Source: Methylobacterium nodulans ORS 2060 (GTDB lineage: Bacteria; Pseudomonadota; Alphaproteobacteria; Rhizobiales; Beijerinckiaceae). From it: 64,000 nucleotides of DNA. The notes below the pieces were generated by a model. That model was not told the origin of the DNA and made no database searches. It saw only the letters and a program-made list of their open reading frames with translations. The DNA is taken from positions 124,001 through 188,000 of the forward strand of contig NC_011894.1 in the NCBI RefSeq assembly GCF_000022085.1, in the 5' to 3' direction. Position numbers and translations under genes: made by a program. Below, piece after piece: positions 19,087-26,625 of the stretch. Numbering within the stretch: position 1 is the stretch's first letter; each line of letters begins with the position of its first letter.

Positions 19087-19120
19087 TCGTCGTTTCCGAG
19101 CGCGTCGCTCGCTCCCCGAG

Positions 19121-19663
19121 TCACTCCCCGAGCGTGATCCTCTCGTCGCGCTCCAGGCGGATCCAGGCTCCGTTGTCGAGACTCCGGCCCGTGAGGGCCA
19201 TGATGACCCCCCAATGGCAGACGACGAGGGTGTGGGCCCAGTCGGGATCGGCCGCCATCTCGCTGCGGAATGCCGTCGTGCGCGCATGGAAGAGATCGTG
19301 CGGCTCCTCCGCGTCCGGCCACCAGACCTCCGCGACGGCGCCGAAATCGAGCTGCGGCCACGCCGAAGCGAGGGCGGTCCGTCCCGTGCCGATGTCGCAG
19401 CTCGCCGCGAACCGCTCGCGCACCGCACACGTCACCAGGACCGGGAGGCCGAGCCGCGCCGCCACGGGCGCCGCCGTCTGCAGGGCGCGCGTATAGGGCG
19501 AGCAGAGGATCCGTCGGATTCCCTCGCCGGCGAGAGCCTCCGCGGCGGCCTCGGCCTGCCGGTGCCCCAGGGGCGTGAGCGGCGCGTCCGGGATGTCCGG
19601 ATCCTCGCCGGTGGCGCCGTAATGCAGGTTGAACACGCTCTGTCCGTGCCGGAGAAGGATCAT
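19121..19663 (-). CDS. histidine phosphatase family protein
   Basis: Phosphohydrolase of the phosphoglycerate mutase-like branch, 180 aa. The catalytic phospho-His is in LLRHGQSVFN (RHG motif), with Arg in ILCSPYTRALQTA, Glu in VRERFAASCDIGT-region and the second His in LVVCHWGVIMALTG. It overlaps the stop of the 588-aa gene upstream by 4 bp (ATGA), so translation is probably coupled. The partner is a phosphoribosyltransferase-like/kinase-like fusion, so a small phosphorylated metabolite or nucleotide is a plausible substrate. That is inference; no specific family match is recognised. Confidence 0.88.
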   Translation of the reverse strand: MILLRHGQSVFNLHYGATGEDPDIPDAPLTPLGHRQAEAAAEALAGEGIRRILCSPYTRALQTAAPVAARLGLPVLVTCAVRERFAASCDIGTGRTALASAWPQLDFGAVAEVWWPDAEEPHDLFHARTTAFRSEMAADPDWAHTLVVCHWGVIMALTGRSLDNGAWIRLERDERITLGE

Positions 19664-21426
19664 CCACCATCCCTCAGAAGTCGGCCGAGGCGGGCGCCGT
19701 AGGCCGAAGCCGCGCGCCGGAGCCGCTGCGCCTCATCGGGGGCGGCTCCGCTCTCCGCGGCGAGGCTCGACGCGCCGAGCCGGAAGGCGAGGTAGCACAG
19801 GGCCAGGAGGGCGAGGAGGTCGGGATCGGGCCATCGGGCGCCCTCCCGAACCATTGTGCTGGCCAGGCACTCCTGCGCGTCCGGCGGCAGATCGAGTTCG
19901 ATGGCGGCCCCGGCCACGTCCCAGGCGATGTCCTGGCAGCCGACGAGGTCGTGGCCGGCATGATGCTCGAGGGCATCCGCCTTGCGCAGGCTCCCGTCCG
20001 GCAGCAGGAGCCATTCCCAGGGCTGGAGACGCCCGTCGATCAGGACGGGCCGGACCCGCTCGGCGAGGCCGGCGACCCGCCGCTCGTCCCAAGGATCGAA
20101 AAGTCGTGCGGTATCGTGTCCGAGCGCCTCGGCGGTGTTGTGGCGGGCCATCGCGACGAGGTCGGACAGGGCGGCGCCGCGCCCGGGCTCCGCCGGAAGA
20201 GTGCGGGCCCGGAAGGCGAGGTAGTGCCCGACCGCCTCGGCGAGCCGTAGAGGATCGATCGCGCCTGAGGTGAGCGGACGCGCCTCGGCGAGCCAGCGCT
20301 CCACCAGGAAGCCATGCACGAGGCCCGCCACGGGCGGCGTGAAGCCGGCCGCCTGCAGCTGCCGCGCGAGGGCCAGGGCCTCGTCCCCGGCAGCGCCCAG
20401 CCCGGCGAACTTGACGAGCCAGGTCGCTCCATCCGCCCGCGCCAGGAACTTGCGCCGCTCCTGCTGCGCATGGACCGGAGGCCATGCATCGAACGGCGCG
20501 GCCTGAAGGCTCCGCCAGGCGCCACCCGAGATGTCGTCGAGCGGCCCGTCGAGGGGTCCGATCAGGGATGCGACCCAGCTGTCGAGCCGGTGCACAGGTT
20601 CGCGCGCATCCAGGACGAGTTCGTCGAAGCCGATCGCGATCCGGCGGGTCGTCGCCCAGCGGGCGCGGTGGCGCGCCCGGGCCATCGGCCCCGGCTCGCC
20701 GGTGTGCCCGGGGAAGAAGACGAGCCGGGCCGGCGCGACGCCGCGCGCCTCCAGGTGATCGGCGACCGCGCCGAAGGAACTGCCGGACAGGCCCGGCCCC
20801 TCGTCGACGATGGCGATGTCGCCGCGGAGATCCCCGCACAGCGCGTCGTCCATCGCGCGGCTCAGCGAGAGCCGCCTCTCGAACGGATGGCCGACGGGTC
20901 GAATCGTCAGGGGCGGCGAGGCGCCAAGGGCCGAGGCCGTCATGGCGGCGAGCGGCAGGCCGATGCTGCGGATCCCGACGACGCGGGTGTCGCCCCCCAA
21001 TCCGGAGGTCTCGGCCGCCGCCGCATAGGCTTCCGGATACAGGGCGTAGAAGGCGAAGCCCTCGGCGCGCTTTCCCGTGATGCTCGTCGGAAGCAGCGTC
21101 CGCTCCACCGCCTCAAGCAGCCCGGGCGGTATCGCCTCGCAGGAGGTGAAGCCGCTGCTCCAGGAGCGCCGGACGGCGCGGGCAAGCGCCATCAGCAGGG
21201 CCGTCACGGCCTCCGACCCGGCCGAGGGCGTATCGGCGCCGTGCTGTACGAAGATTGCGTCGGCGATGCCCTGGCCCAGTTCGCCGACCTCGATCAGGGC
21301 TGCGACGAGCCGCCCGTGGCGCTCGATCCCCGGCGGGAGCGCCGCGGCCTGCCGGCAGAGCGCGGCGACCCGGGCGAGCCATTGCGGCGGATCGCCGGTC
21401 CGGGCCGTGTCCCCGTAGACGAGCAT
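19660..21426 (-). CDS. predicted phosphoribosyltransferase-like / kinase-like fusion protein
   Basis: 588 aa, not a protein I can name. Residues about 145-260 look like a type I phosphoribosyltransferase fold: VVGIRSIGLPLAAMTASALG, then IAIVDEGPGLSGSSFGAVAD, where DEGPGLSGSS occupies the PRPP-loop position. Residues about 335-550 resemble an aminoglycoside-phosphotransferase-like kinase: TWLVKFAGLG with a candidate ATP-binding Lys, FLVERWLAEARPL at the hinge, and GCQDIAWDVAGAAIEL like the Asp loop before the C-terminal helices. The usual HxDxxxxN loop is not obvious. No signal peptide or membrane segment is seen. It forms a two-gene operon with the phosphatase at 19121. Function unknown. Confidence 0.6.
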   Translation of the reverse strand: MLVYGDTARTGDPPQWLARVAALCRQAAALPPGIERHGRLVAALIEVGELGQGIADAIFVQHGADTPSAGSEAVTALLMALARAVRRSWSSGFTSCEAIPPGLLEAVERTLLPTSITGKRAEGFAFYALYPEAYAAAAETSGLGGDTRVVGIRSIGLPLAAMTASALGASPPLTIRPVGHPFERRLSLSRAMDDALCGDLRGDIAIVDEGPGLSGSSFGAVADHLEARGVAPARLVFFPGHTGEPGPMARARHRARWATTRRIAIGFDELVLDAREPVHRLDSWVASLIGPLDGPLDDISGGAWRSLQAAPFDAWPPVHAQQERRKFLARADGATWLVKFAGLGAAGDEALALARQLQAAGFTPPVAGLVHGFLVERWLAEARPLTSGAIDPLRLAEAVGHYLAFRARTLPAEPGRGAALSDLVAMARHNTAEALGHDTARLFDPWDERRVAGLAERVRPVLIDGRLQPWEWLLLPDGSLRKADALEHHAGHDLVGCQDIAWDVAGAAIELDLPPDAQECLASTMVREGARWPDPDLLALLALCYLAFRLGASSLAAESGAAPDEAQRLRRAASAYGARLGRLLRDGG

Positions 21427-21839
21427 GCGCGGGCCTCCTCCGGGGATGTCCGATCATGCCCGGCACAGCCCGTATCGCGCCGTCCGGGTCGAAGTTCCCA
21501 CCCGCTCATCGTTCCGGTTCCGTTGCCGGCCGTCCCAATCGAAGACTCACCATCTTGGGACGCGGCCCTATCCATGGCGCATCCAGAAGCGTTATCCGTC
21601 AGGGGCGGCGCAGCCAGTGACGAACGAAGCCGAGGCCGCCCGTTCCTGCGCTCGTGGAGGCCCCACCGGCCCGCTCGCCGGCGCATGGCCGCGATGGCAT
21701 CAACTCCATTTACCATAATGACGAAAAATCCTGTTCTTTCAGTCTAGCACATTGCAACGGCGATTTTCTTGGATAAGAATTCCTTAATCTCCCAAGCAAA
21801 GATTCCTGAAGATCGGCGGCGAGCCTCCGGGGGCCCTCC
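21427..21839. other. divergent intergenic region, 413 bp, with repeat remnants
   Basis: Separates the divergent 588-aa gene and the cytochrome b gene. The proximal 130 bp before 21840 are AT-richer and probably hold the cytochrome promoter; no box is assigned. Positions 21531-21635 hold a fragment of repeat family 1. No open frame with a convincing start was seen. Confidence 0.45.
21531..21635 (+). repeat. dispersed repeat family 1, fragment G with hairpin
   Basis: A hairpin cgtcccaa (21531-21538) / ttgggacg (21555-21562) is followed by tatccgtcaggggcggcgca and gccagtgac, a mutated form of the family 1 tail. The head and central palindrome are absent. Confidence 0.55.
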
Positions 21840-23588
21840 ATGAACGAGATGGTGTCGAAGGATCGGCTCGCGGCTGTGCGGCCGCAGGCGGTCGGCGCTC
21901 GACCGAAGGGCGATCGCCTGCCGACGAGCGATGTCGGCACCGTGATCCTGCACTGGTCGAGCGCGGTCGCCATGGTGGCAAGCCTCGTGACGGGCTTACG
22001 CATCTCGGCCGATGCGCTCGATGCGGTGGTGTCGCGCTGGATATCGCCGGTGCTGCCGCAGGGCGAGGTCTGGACCGTTCACATCTTTGCCGGTCTGCTG
22101 CTCTTCGCGGTGTCAGTGGCCTATGTCGTCTACATGGCGCGCAGCGGCCTCGCGAACCGGATCACGCTGCGCAAGATGCGGGCGCTCCAGTACGCCCAGA
22201 CCGCGTCGCTGCGCTGGATGGGCGTCAACGTCCTCCTGCACTGGCTGCTGTTCGGGCTCGTCACCGTGCTCGCCGCGACCGGCATCCTGCTCTATCTCGG
22301 CCATGGCGGCTGGGTCGTGACGGTGCATGAGGCGGCGGCCTACGGCACCCTCGCCTATACGCTGGCCCACCTCGTCGGGCATTTCGGCTATGGCGGCTGG
22401 CGGCAATGGCTGCGGATCTTCCGGCCGGCCGCGCTCGTGCCGAGCCCGGCCCAGCGCAGCCGCCGGCCGATGCTGGTGGCGGGCCTCGTCACGGTCCCGG
22501 CGGTCGCGGGCGCCGTCGCGCTCGATCTCGGCAGCCGCGGCACGCTCACGGTGGAGCGGGTCGAGACGCCCCCGGTTCTCGACGGCGTGCTCGACGACGC
22601 CGCTTGGCGGGCCGCCCGCCCGGTGCGGGTGCGGACCCAGCAGGGTGCCAATCTCGGCGGCAGCGGCGAATCCACCGTCGAGATCCGCGCCGTGCAGGAC
22701 GGCAGCCGGATCCATTTCGCCTTCCGCTGGCAGGATCCGACCCGCTCCCTCGCGCGGCTGCCGATGGTCAAGCAGGCGGATGGCTGGCATGTCCACGGCA
22801 AGGGCGCCGGCGAGGCCGACGTCGTCGACTTCTACGAGGACAAGTTCGCGGCGATCTTCTCGCATGCGGACGGATTCGGGGCCGCCGGCGTCACCCATCT
22901 CGGGCAGAAGCCTCTCGCCGACAAACCCTCCTCCCTCAACCGGCGCGGCCTGCACTACACCACCGACGGCTCCATCGTGGACATGTGGCAGTGGAAGGCC
23001 TCCCGCGGCGGCCTTCTCGGCCATGTGGACGACCAGTATATGGGCCCGCCCCGCGAGCCGACGCCGGACGAGGCGGCCCAGCGCGCCCGCTACCAGGGCG
23101 GCTACTGGAATGATCCCGGCACGACGATCTACAGCTACAATTTCCCGTTCGAGGGGCCGGGCGGCTATGCGGGGCCGGTGAAGCCGAAGCGGCTGCCGGT
23201 CGACGCGGCGGCCACCATGGCGGCGCTCGGCCGGTTCGACCTCGCCAACCCCGACGCGTCCTACGACGAGGGCAGCCGCTGGTGGCTCACCGAGGCGGAT
23301 TCCCGTCCCTACAGCGAGGAGGACGATGCCCGCATTCCGGTCGGCACGGTGATACCCGGCGTGCTCAATATCGGCCGCTACGAGGGCGACCGGGCGGATC
23401 TGCGCGGCGGCGCCCGCTGGAAGGACGGGTTCTGGACTCTCGAAGTGTCCCGCGCCCTGAGGACCGGCAGCCGCTACGACGTCGATTTCGTGAAGGGCGA
23501 ACCGCTCTACCTCTGGGTCGCAGTCTTCGATCACACCCAGACCCGACACACGCGGCATGTCCGCCCCGTCCGCATCGACCTGCGCTGA
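21840..23588 (+). CDS. cytochrome b561-type membrane domain fused to ethylbenzene-dehydrogenase-gamma-like heme domain
   Basis: Predicted membrane electron-transfer protein, 582 aa. Residues about 30-200 form a four-helix cytochrome b module: VGTVILHWSSAVAMVASLVT, WTVHIFAGLLLFAVSVAYVV, LLHWLLFGLVTVLAATGILL and VHEAAAYGTLAYTLAHLVGH, with His residues placed as heme b ligands. A further helix (MLVAGLVTVPAVAGAVALDL, about 220-240) leads to a C-terminal domain (about 245-582) that starts PPVLDGVLDDAAWRAARPV. It is like the heme-binding gamma subunit of ethylbenzene or dimethylsulfide dehydrogenases and probably faces the periplasm. A flavin/2Fe-2S reductase follows by 20 bp. Physiological role unknown. 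Confidence 0.78.
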   Translation: MNEMVSKDRLAAVRPQAVGARPKGDRLPTSDVGTVILHWSSAVAMVASLVTGLRISADALDAVVSRWISPVLPQGEVWTVHIFAGLLLFAVSVAYVVYMARSGLANRITLRKMRALQYAQTASLRWMGVNVLLHWLLFGLVTVLAATGILLYLGHGGWVVTVHEAAAYGTLAYTLAHLVGHFGYGGWRQWLRIFRPAALVPSPAQRSRRPMLVAGLVTVPAVAGAVALDLGSRGTLTVERVETPPVLDGVLDDAAWRAARPVRVRTQQGANLGGSGESTVEIRAVQDGSRIHFAFRWQDPTRSLARLPMVKQADGWHVHGKGAGEADVVDFYEDKFAAIFSHADGFGAAGVTHLGQKPLADKPSSLNRRGLHYTTDGSIVDMWQWKASRGGLLGHVDDQYMGPPREPTPDEAAQRARYQGGYWNDPGTTIYSYNFPFEGPGGYAGPVKPKRLPVDAAATMAALGRFDLANPDASYDEGSRWWLTEADSRPYSEEDDARIPVGTVIPGVLNIGRYEGDRADLRGGARWKDGFWTLEVSRALRTGSRYDVDFVKGEPLYLWVAVFDHTQTRHTRHVRPVRIDLR

Positions 23589-23608
23589 TCCTGCCCGGCG
23601 GCCCCGCC

Positions 23609-24652
23609 ATGTCCTCGACCTGCTCGCTCGTCATCAACGGCAAGGCCATCCGGGCCGCGCGGGGGGATACCCTCGTGGAGGCTGCACTGGCGGGCAAGAT
23701 CGTCATCCCGCACGATTGCGGCACGGGCCAGTGCGACACCTGCCGGGTGCGTATCTATGCGGGCGAGGTGGATGCGTGCGGCACCCGGCAGGGGAGCACG
23801 GTGCTCGCCTGCCAGGCCAGGGTCTCGGGCGACGCGGTGATCGAGTTCGACGCGGTCCCGGCCGTGGTGAAGCGCAAGGGCACGGTCACCGGTCTCGTCG
23901 CGCTCTCGCCCGAGATCGTCGAGGTGACGGTCGCGTTGGGCAAGGGGCTCGGCCACCGTCCCGGACAATACGTCGCCTGCAGCTTCGCGGGCTTTCCGGC
24001 GCGGGACTACAGCCCGACCCTGCGCAGCGACGGATCGGGCGAGCTGAACGAGCTGATCTTCCACATCCGGCGCATCCCCGACGGGATCGTCTCGTCCGAG
24101 CTCGGCCGGCGCATCCGCGTCGGCCATGAGGTGCGGGTGCGCGGGCCCTTCGGCAGCGCCTTCCATCGGCTCGGATCGGGCCGACTCGTGCTGATCGGCG
24201 CGGGAACCGGCTGGGCGCCGATCTGGAGCATCGCCCGCGCCGCGCGCTTCCGCGAGCCCGACCGCGAGATGGTGGTCATCGCGGGTGCCCGCGATCCCCA
24301 CAACCTCCACATGGGCGAGGCGCTCGACTGGCTGAGCCGCAGCGGCGTCGGGCAGGTGGTCGCCACCGCGAGCGGCGGCGAGCCCAAGCCCGGGCAGCTG
24401 GCGGGGCGCCCCACGGCCCATCTCCCGCACCTGCGCGAGAGCGACGTGGTGCATGTCGCCGGCTCCCCGGCGCTCGTCGCGGCAATCCGCCTGCTCGCGG
24501 CGAGCGTGAACGCCACCTGCTACGCCGATCCCTTCGTGGCCTCCGCGCGCAAGCGCTCGCTCCGCCACAAGCTGTTCGATCTGCTCTTCGCGCGCCGTCC
24601 CTCCGCCGATCCGGAGGTTCCGGTCCCGGCGGCACCCCGGAGCGCGGCCTGA
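23609..24652 (+). CDS. 2Fe-2S ferredoxin-domain NAD(P)H:acceptor reductase
   Basis: Soluble electron-transfer flavoprotein, 347 aa from ATG at 23609. Residues 1-85 form a plant-type 2Fe-2S domain with CGTGQCDTCRVRIY and a distal Cys in VLACQARVSG. Residues about 95-190 form an FAD domain of the ferredoxin-NADP reductase family (HRPGQYVACSF, RDYSPTLRS in place of RxYS). Residues about 195-320 form the NAD(P)-binding domain (LVLIGAGTGWAPIWSIARAA, VVHVAGSPALVAAIR). It resembles oxygenase reductases, but no oxygenase gene is near. The direct neighbour is the cytochrome b fusion, so it probably feeds NAD(P)H electrons into that protein. Confidence 0.85.
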   Translation: MSSTCSLVINGKAIRAARGDTLVEAALAGKIVIPHDCGTGQCDTCRVRIYAGEVDACGTRQGSTVLACQARVSGDAVIEFDAVPAVVKRKGTVTGLVALSPEIVEVTVALGKGLGHRPGQYVACSFAGFPARDYSPTLRSDGSGELNELIFHIRRIPDGIVSSELGRRIRVGHEVRVRGPFGSAFHRLGSGRLVLIGAGTGWAPIWSIARAARFREPDREMVVIAGARDPHNLHMGEALDWLSRSGVGQVVATASGGEPKPGQLAGRPTAHLPHLRESDVVHVAGSPALVAAIRLLAASVNATCYADPFVASARKRSLRHKLFDLLFARRPSADPEVPVPAAPRSAA

Positions 24653-24812
24653 GGGCGAGACCTTCCCTCGCCGTTAGAGCAGAAGCCCGTCGGGCTTCGC
24701 GGAAGCGGAATCACTGCGGCGGCGTCGGCAGGGTGCGAGCGTCCGCTCGCCCGAACGTCGCCATCAACCTTTTACCCACGGCTACACACGGAGCTTGTAA
24801 TTCAGAGCGCGT

Positions 24813-24828
24813 TGTGTATCTATACACA
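24813..24828. promoter_or_regulatory. palindromic operator upstream of hicAB
   Basis: The sequence tgtgtatctatacaca has perfect 7-bp arms around a 2-base centre, 65 bp before the hicA start. HicB here carries a C-terminal DNA-binding domain, and such antitoxins repress their own operon, so this is the likely autoregulatory site. It sits in an AT-rich stretch that probably contains the promoter. Confidence 0.6.
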
Positions 24829-24893
24829 TCAGAGGGCATTAGCCGCCCTTGGAGGCCCGAGTCGATGGTTAGGAATCGTATGGGGAGCCGACG

Positions 24894-25103
24894 ATGTCGG
24901 GTCGCAAACGTAGTCGGAAGACACGCGATGTAATTGCCGCCCTGTTCAAAGACGATTGGGAATTATATCGCAAAGGCCCGGGCGATCATATTCAATTCAA
25001 GCATCAGAATAAGCTCGGCAAGGTTACTGTTGACAACGGCGAGCCGGAAATCCCCACAGGGACGCTTCGTAACATCTACAGGCAGGCCGGCTGGGAGTGG
25101 TAA
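24894..25103 (+). CDS. hicA: HicA-family toxin (mRNA interferase)
   Basis: Small toxin that cleaves mRNA when its antitoxin is lost, 69 aa. The dsRBD-like fold is visible: RDVIAALFKDDWELYRKGPG, DHIQFKHQNKLGKVTVDNGE with the catalytic His in GDHIQF, and IPTGTLRNIYRQAGWEW. The start follows GGGGAG. The hicB gene begins 54 bp after its stop. Local base composition is less GC-rich than the flanking genes, which fits horizontal acquisition common in this family. Confidence 0.9.
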   Translation: MSGRKRSRKTRDVIAALFKDDWELYRKGPGDHIQFKHQNKLGKVTVDNGEPEIPTGTLRNIYRQAGWEW

Positions 25104-25157
25104 TCTCCTCTGTGCCGCCTGCGACCGCCCGGAATGGGCAGAGCCAGGGGCAAGGGT

Positions 25158-25574
25158 ATGGCCCGTATCGTTATGCTGATTCACGAGGAAGGGGGCGTCT
25201 ACGGCGCCTCCTTTCCTGACTTCCCCGGCGCGACGACCGTCGCGGGAGATCTGGACACGCTCTACACCAAGGCCGCCGAGATGCTGGCCTTCCACGTCGA
25301 GGGCATGGTCGAGGACGGGGACGAGATCCCGGTCCCGCGCACCCTGCAGGAGCTCCGGGAGGACCCTGTCTTCCGGGAAGATGCCGAGGGCGCAATCATC
25401 GGCCTCGTGGAGGTCGAGCTGCCCGGCAAGGCGGTGCGCGTGAACATCTCCATTGAGGAGAGCATCCTACGCCGCATCGACCGCGCCGCCGAGACGGCGG
25501 GCGAGACCCGCTCGGGCTTCCTCGTTGCCGCCGCGAAGGCACGTCTCGCGCAGACCAGCGGCGTCAGCCGGTAG
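25158..25574 (+). CDS. hicB: HicB-family antitoxin
   Basis: Antitoxin that binds HicA and represses the operon, 138 aa from ATG at 25158 (a start at 25134 adds eight unrelated residues). The N-terminal half is the partial RNase H fold (ARIVMLIHEEGGVYGASFPD, FPGATTVAGDLDTLYTKAAE). The C-terminal part (VRVNISIEESILRRIDRAAE, then RSGFLVAAAKARL) looks like a ribbon-helix-helix DNA-binding domain, matching the palindrome at 24813. A strong terminator follows. Confidence 0.92.
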   Translation: MARIVMLIHEEGGVYGASFPDFPGATTVAGDLDTLYTKAAEMLAFHVEGMVEDGDEIPVPRTLQELREDPVFREDAEGAIIGLVEVELPGKAVRVNISIEESILRRIDRAAETAGETRSGFLVAAAKARLAQTSGVSR

Positions 25575-25588
25575 AGATCGACAGTGCA

Positions 25589-25633
25589 CTAAGCAGAATT
25601 GCCTAAGACAATTCTGCTTAGGCTCTTGTTTTT
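25589..25633 (+). terminator. rho-independent terminator after hicAB
   Basis: Arms ctaagcagaattg (25589-25601) and caattctgcttag (25609-25621) pair perfectly over 13 bp with a 7-nt loop, followed by a T-rich tract (ttgttttt). Confidence 0.75.
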
Positions 25634-25680
25634 GCATCATTTTCTCCGCCGAACCGGTGACCACTTCGGCGAATGACGCT
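25622..25680 (+). repeat. interspersed palindromic repeat, copy 2
   Basis: Shares order and sequence with 2172-2237: a T-rich start, cattttctccgccgaaccgg, then tgaccacttcggcg. The internal inverted pair is cgccgaa/ttcggcg here and cgacgaa/ttcgtcg in the other copy, so both arms changed together. Confidence 0.6.
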
Positions 25681-26477
25681 TAGCGCTCGATCGGCACCGC
25701 GCCGAAGCTGCGGATGACCTCGTGCGCCGTGGCGGCCTGTTGCGCGAAGCTGACGAAGCGGGAAGCGGCGGGCGGCAGCTGCCCGTTCATGTGGACGAAG
25801 GCGAGTTCGCCCGCGCTCGGATAGCCGGGATCGGTCGGGAGCCGCCCGTCGATGGCGAGAACCCGGGTTCCCACCTCGAGCGTGCGGCTGTAGGGGCCGA
25901 AGCCGATCGCCCCCTCGACCAGACGCACCGTCTCGATCGCCTCCTGGGTCGAGACCGCGGTCTTGGAGCGTTCGGTGATGACGAGATCGGCCCAGCCCGG
26001 CATGCTGGCGCGCAGGATCCGCAGCGTGCTGTCGGCCTCCTCCCGGCGCACCACGCGGATGCGCAGGTCGGCGCCGCCCACCTCCTTCCAGTTCGTCACC
26101 CGGCCGGCATAGATGGCCAGGAGCTGGTCCGCAGTCAGCCCCGCGACCCTCGCGCTCGGGTGGACGAAGATCGCGGAGGGAAGCCGGGCGATCGGCGTGT
26201 AGACGAGACCGCGGGCGGTCTCCGCCTCGGTGAGCCGCCGCGCCACGCGGGCGAGCGGCGACTTCCCCGAGCCGACCGCCGCGATTCCCCCGTCCGACCC
26301 GATGCTGGGCGGCACGGCGATCTCAAGGCTCGCATCGGCCTCGTGCGCGCTGGTCCCGAGGGCCCGCAGCAGATCGATCCCGTCCCCGGTCCCGACGACG
26401 GCGAGCTCGGCAGCGAGGCTTGGGCGTGCGAACAGACAGGCCGCAAGGGCCAGGGCGAGGCGCGGGGCGGACGGCAT
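25680..26477 (-). CDS. PstS-like periplasmic substrate-binding protein
   Basis: Secreted binding protein of the phosphate-ABC-transporter (PBP-like) type, 265 aa from ATG at 26477, where a clean signal peptide begins (MPSAPRLALALAACLFARPS then LAA-E). A GTG at 26543 would add 22 residues in front of it. Domain features include LAVVGTGDGIDLLRAL, GIAAVGSGKSPLARVARRLT, VHPSARVAGLTADQLLAIYA, GRVTNWKEVGG and GYPSAGELAFVHMNGQLPPA. There are no transporter permease or ATPase genes beside it, so it may be a solitary binding or signalling protein. The ligand, phosphate or otherwise, is unknown. Confidence 0.78.
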   Translation of the reverse strand: MPSAPRLALALAACLFARPSLAAELAVVGTGDGIDLLRALGTSAHEADASLEIAVPPSIGSDGGIAAVGSGKSPLARVARRLTEAETARGLVYTPIARLPSAIFVHPSARVAGLTADQLLAIYAGRVTNWKEVGGADLRIRVVRREEADSTLRILRASMPGWADLVITERSKTAVSTQEAIETVRLVEGAIGFGPYSRTLEVGTRVLAIDGRLPTDPGYPSAGELAFVHMNGQLPPAASRFVSFAQQAATAHEVIRSFGAVPIER

Positions 26478-26625
26478 GGCGGGTGCTGCGGTTCGGAGGA
26501 GCCTGCGGGCAAGGCTGCGCGCCCACGGTAAAGATTGGCTCACCGCCAGCGGACGGATCAGGAATTTTTGCCGATACCGGACCCGACGGCCGGATCTCGG
26601 CGGCCGCGCCCCGACCCGGCCCGGC

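Noticed and set aside
18995..19120. A possible small coding frame between dctA and the phosphatase gene.
   Set aside because: No ribosome site or coding pattern; the segment is explained by the terminator palindrome.
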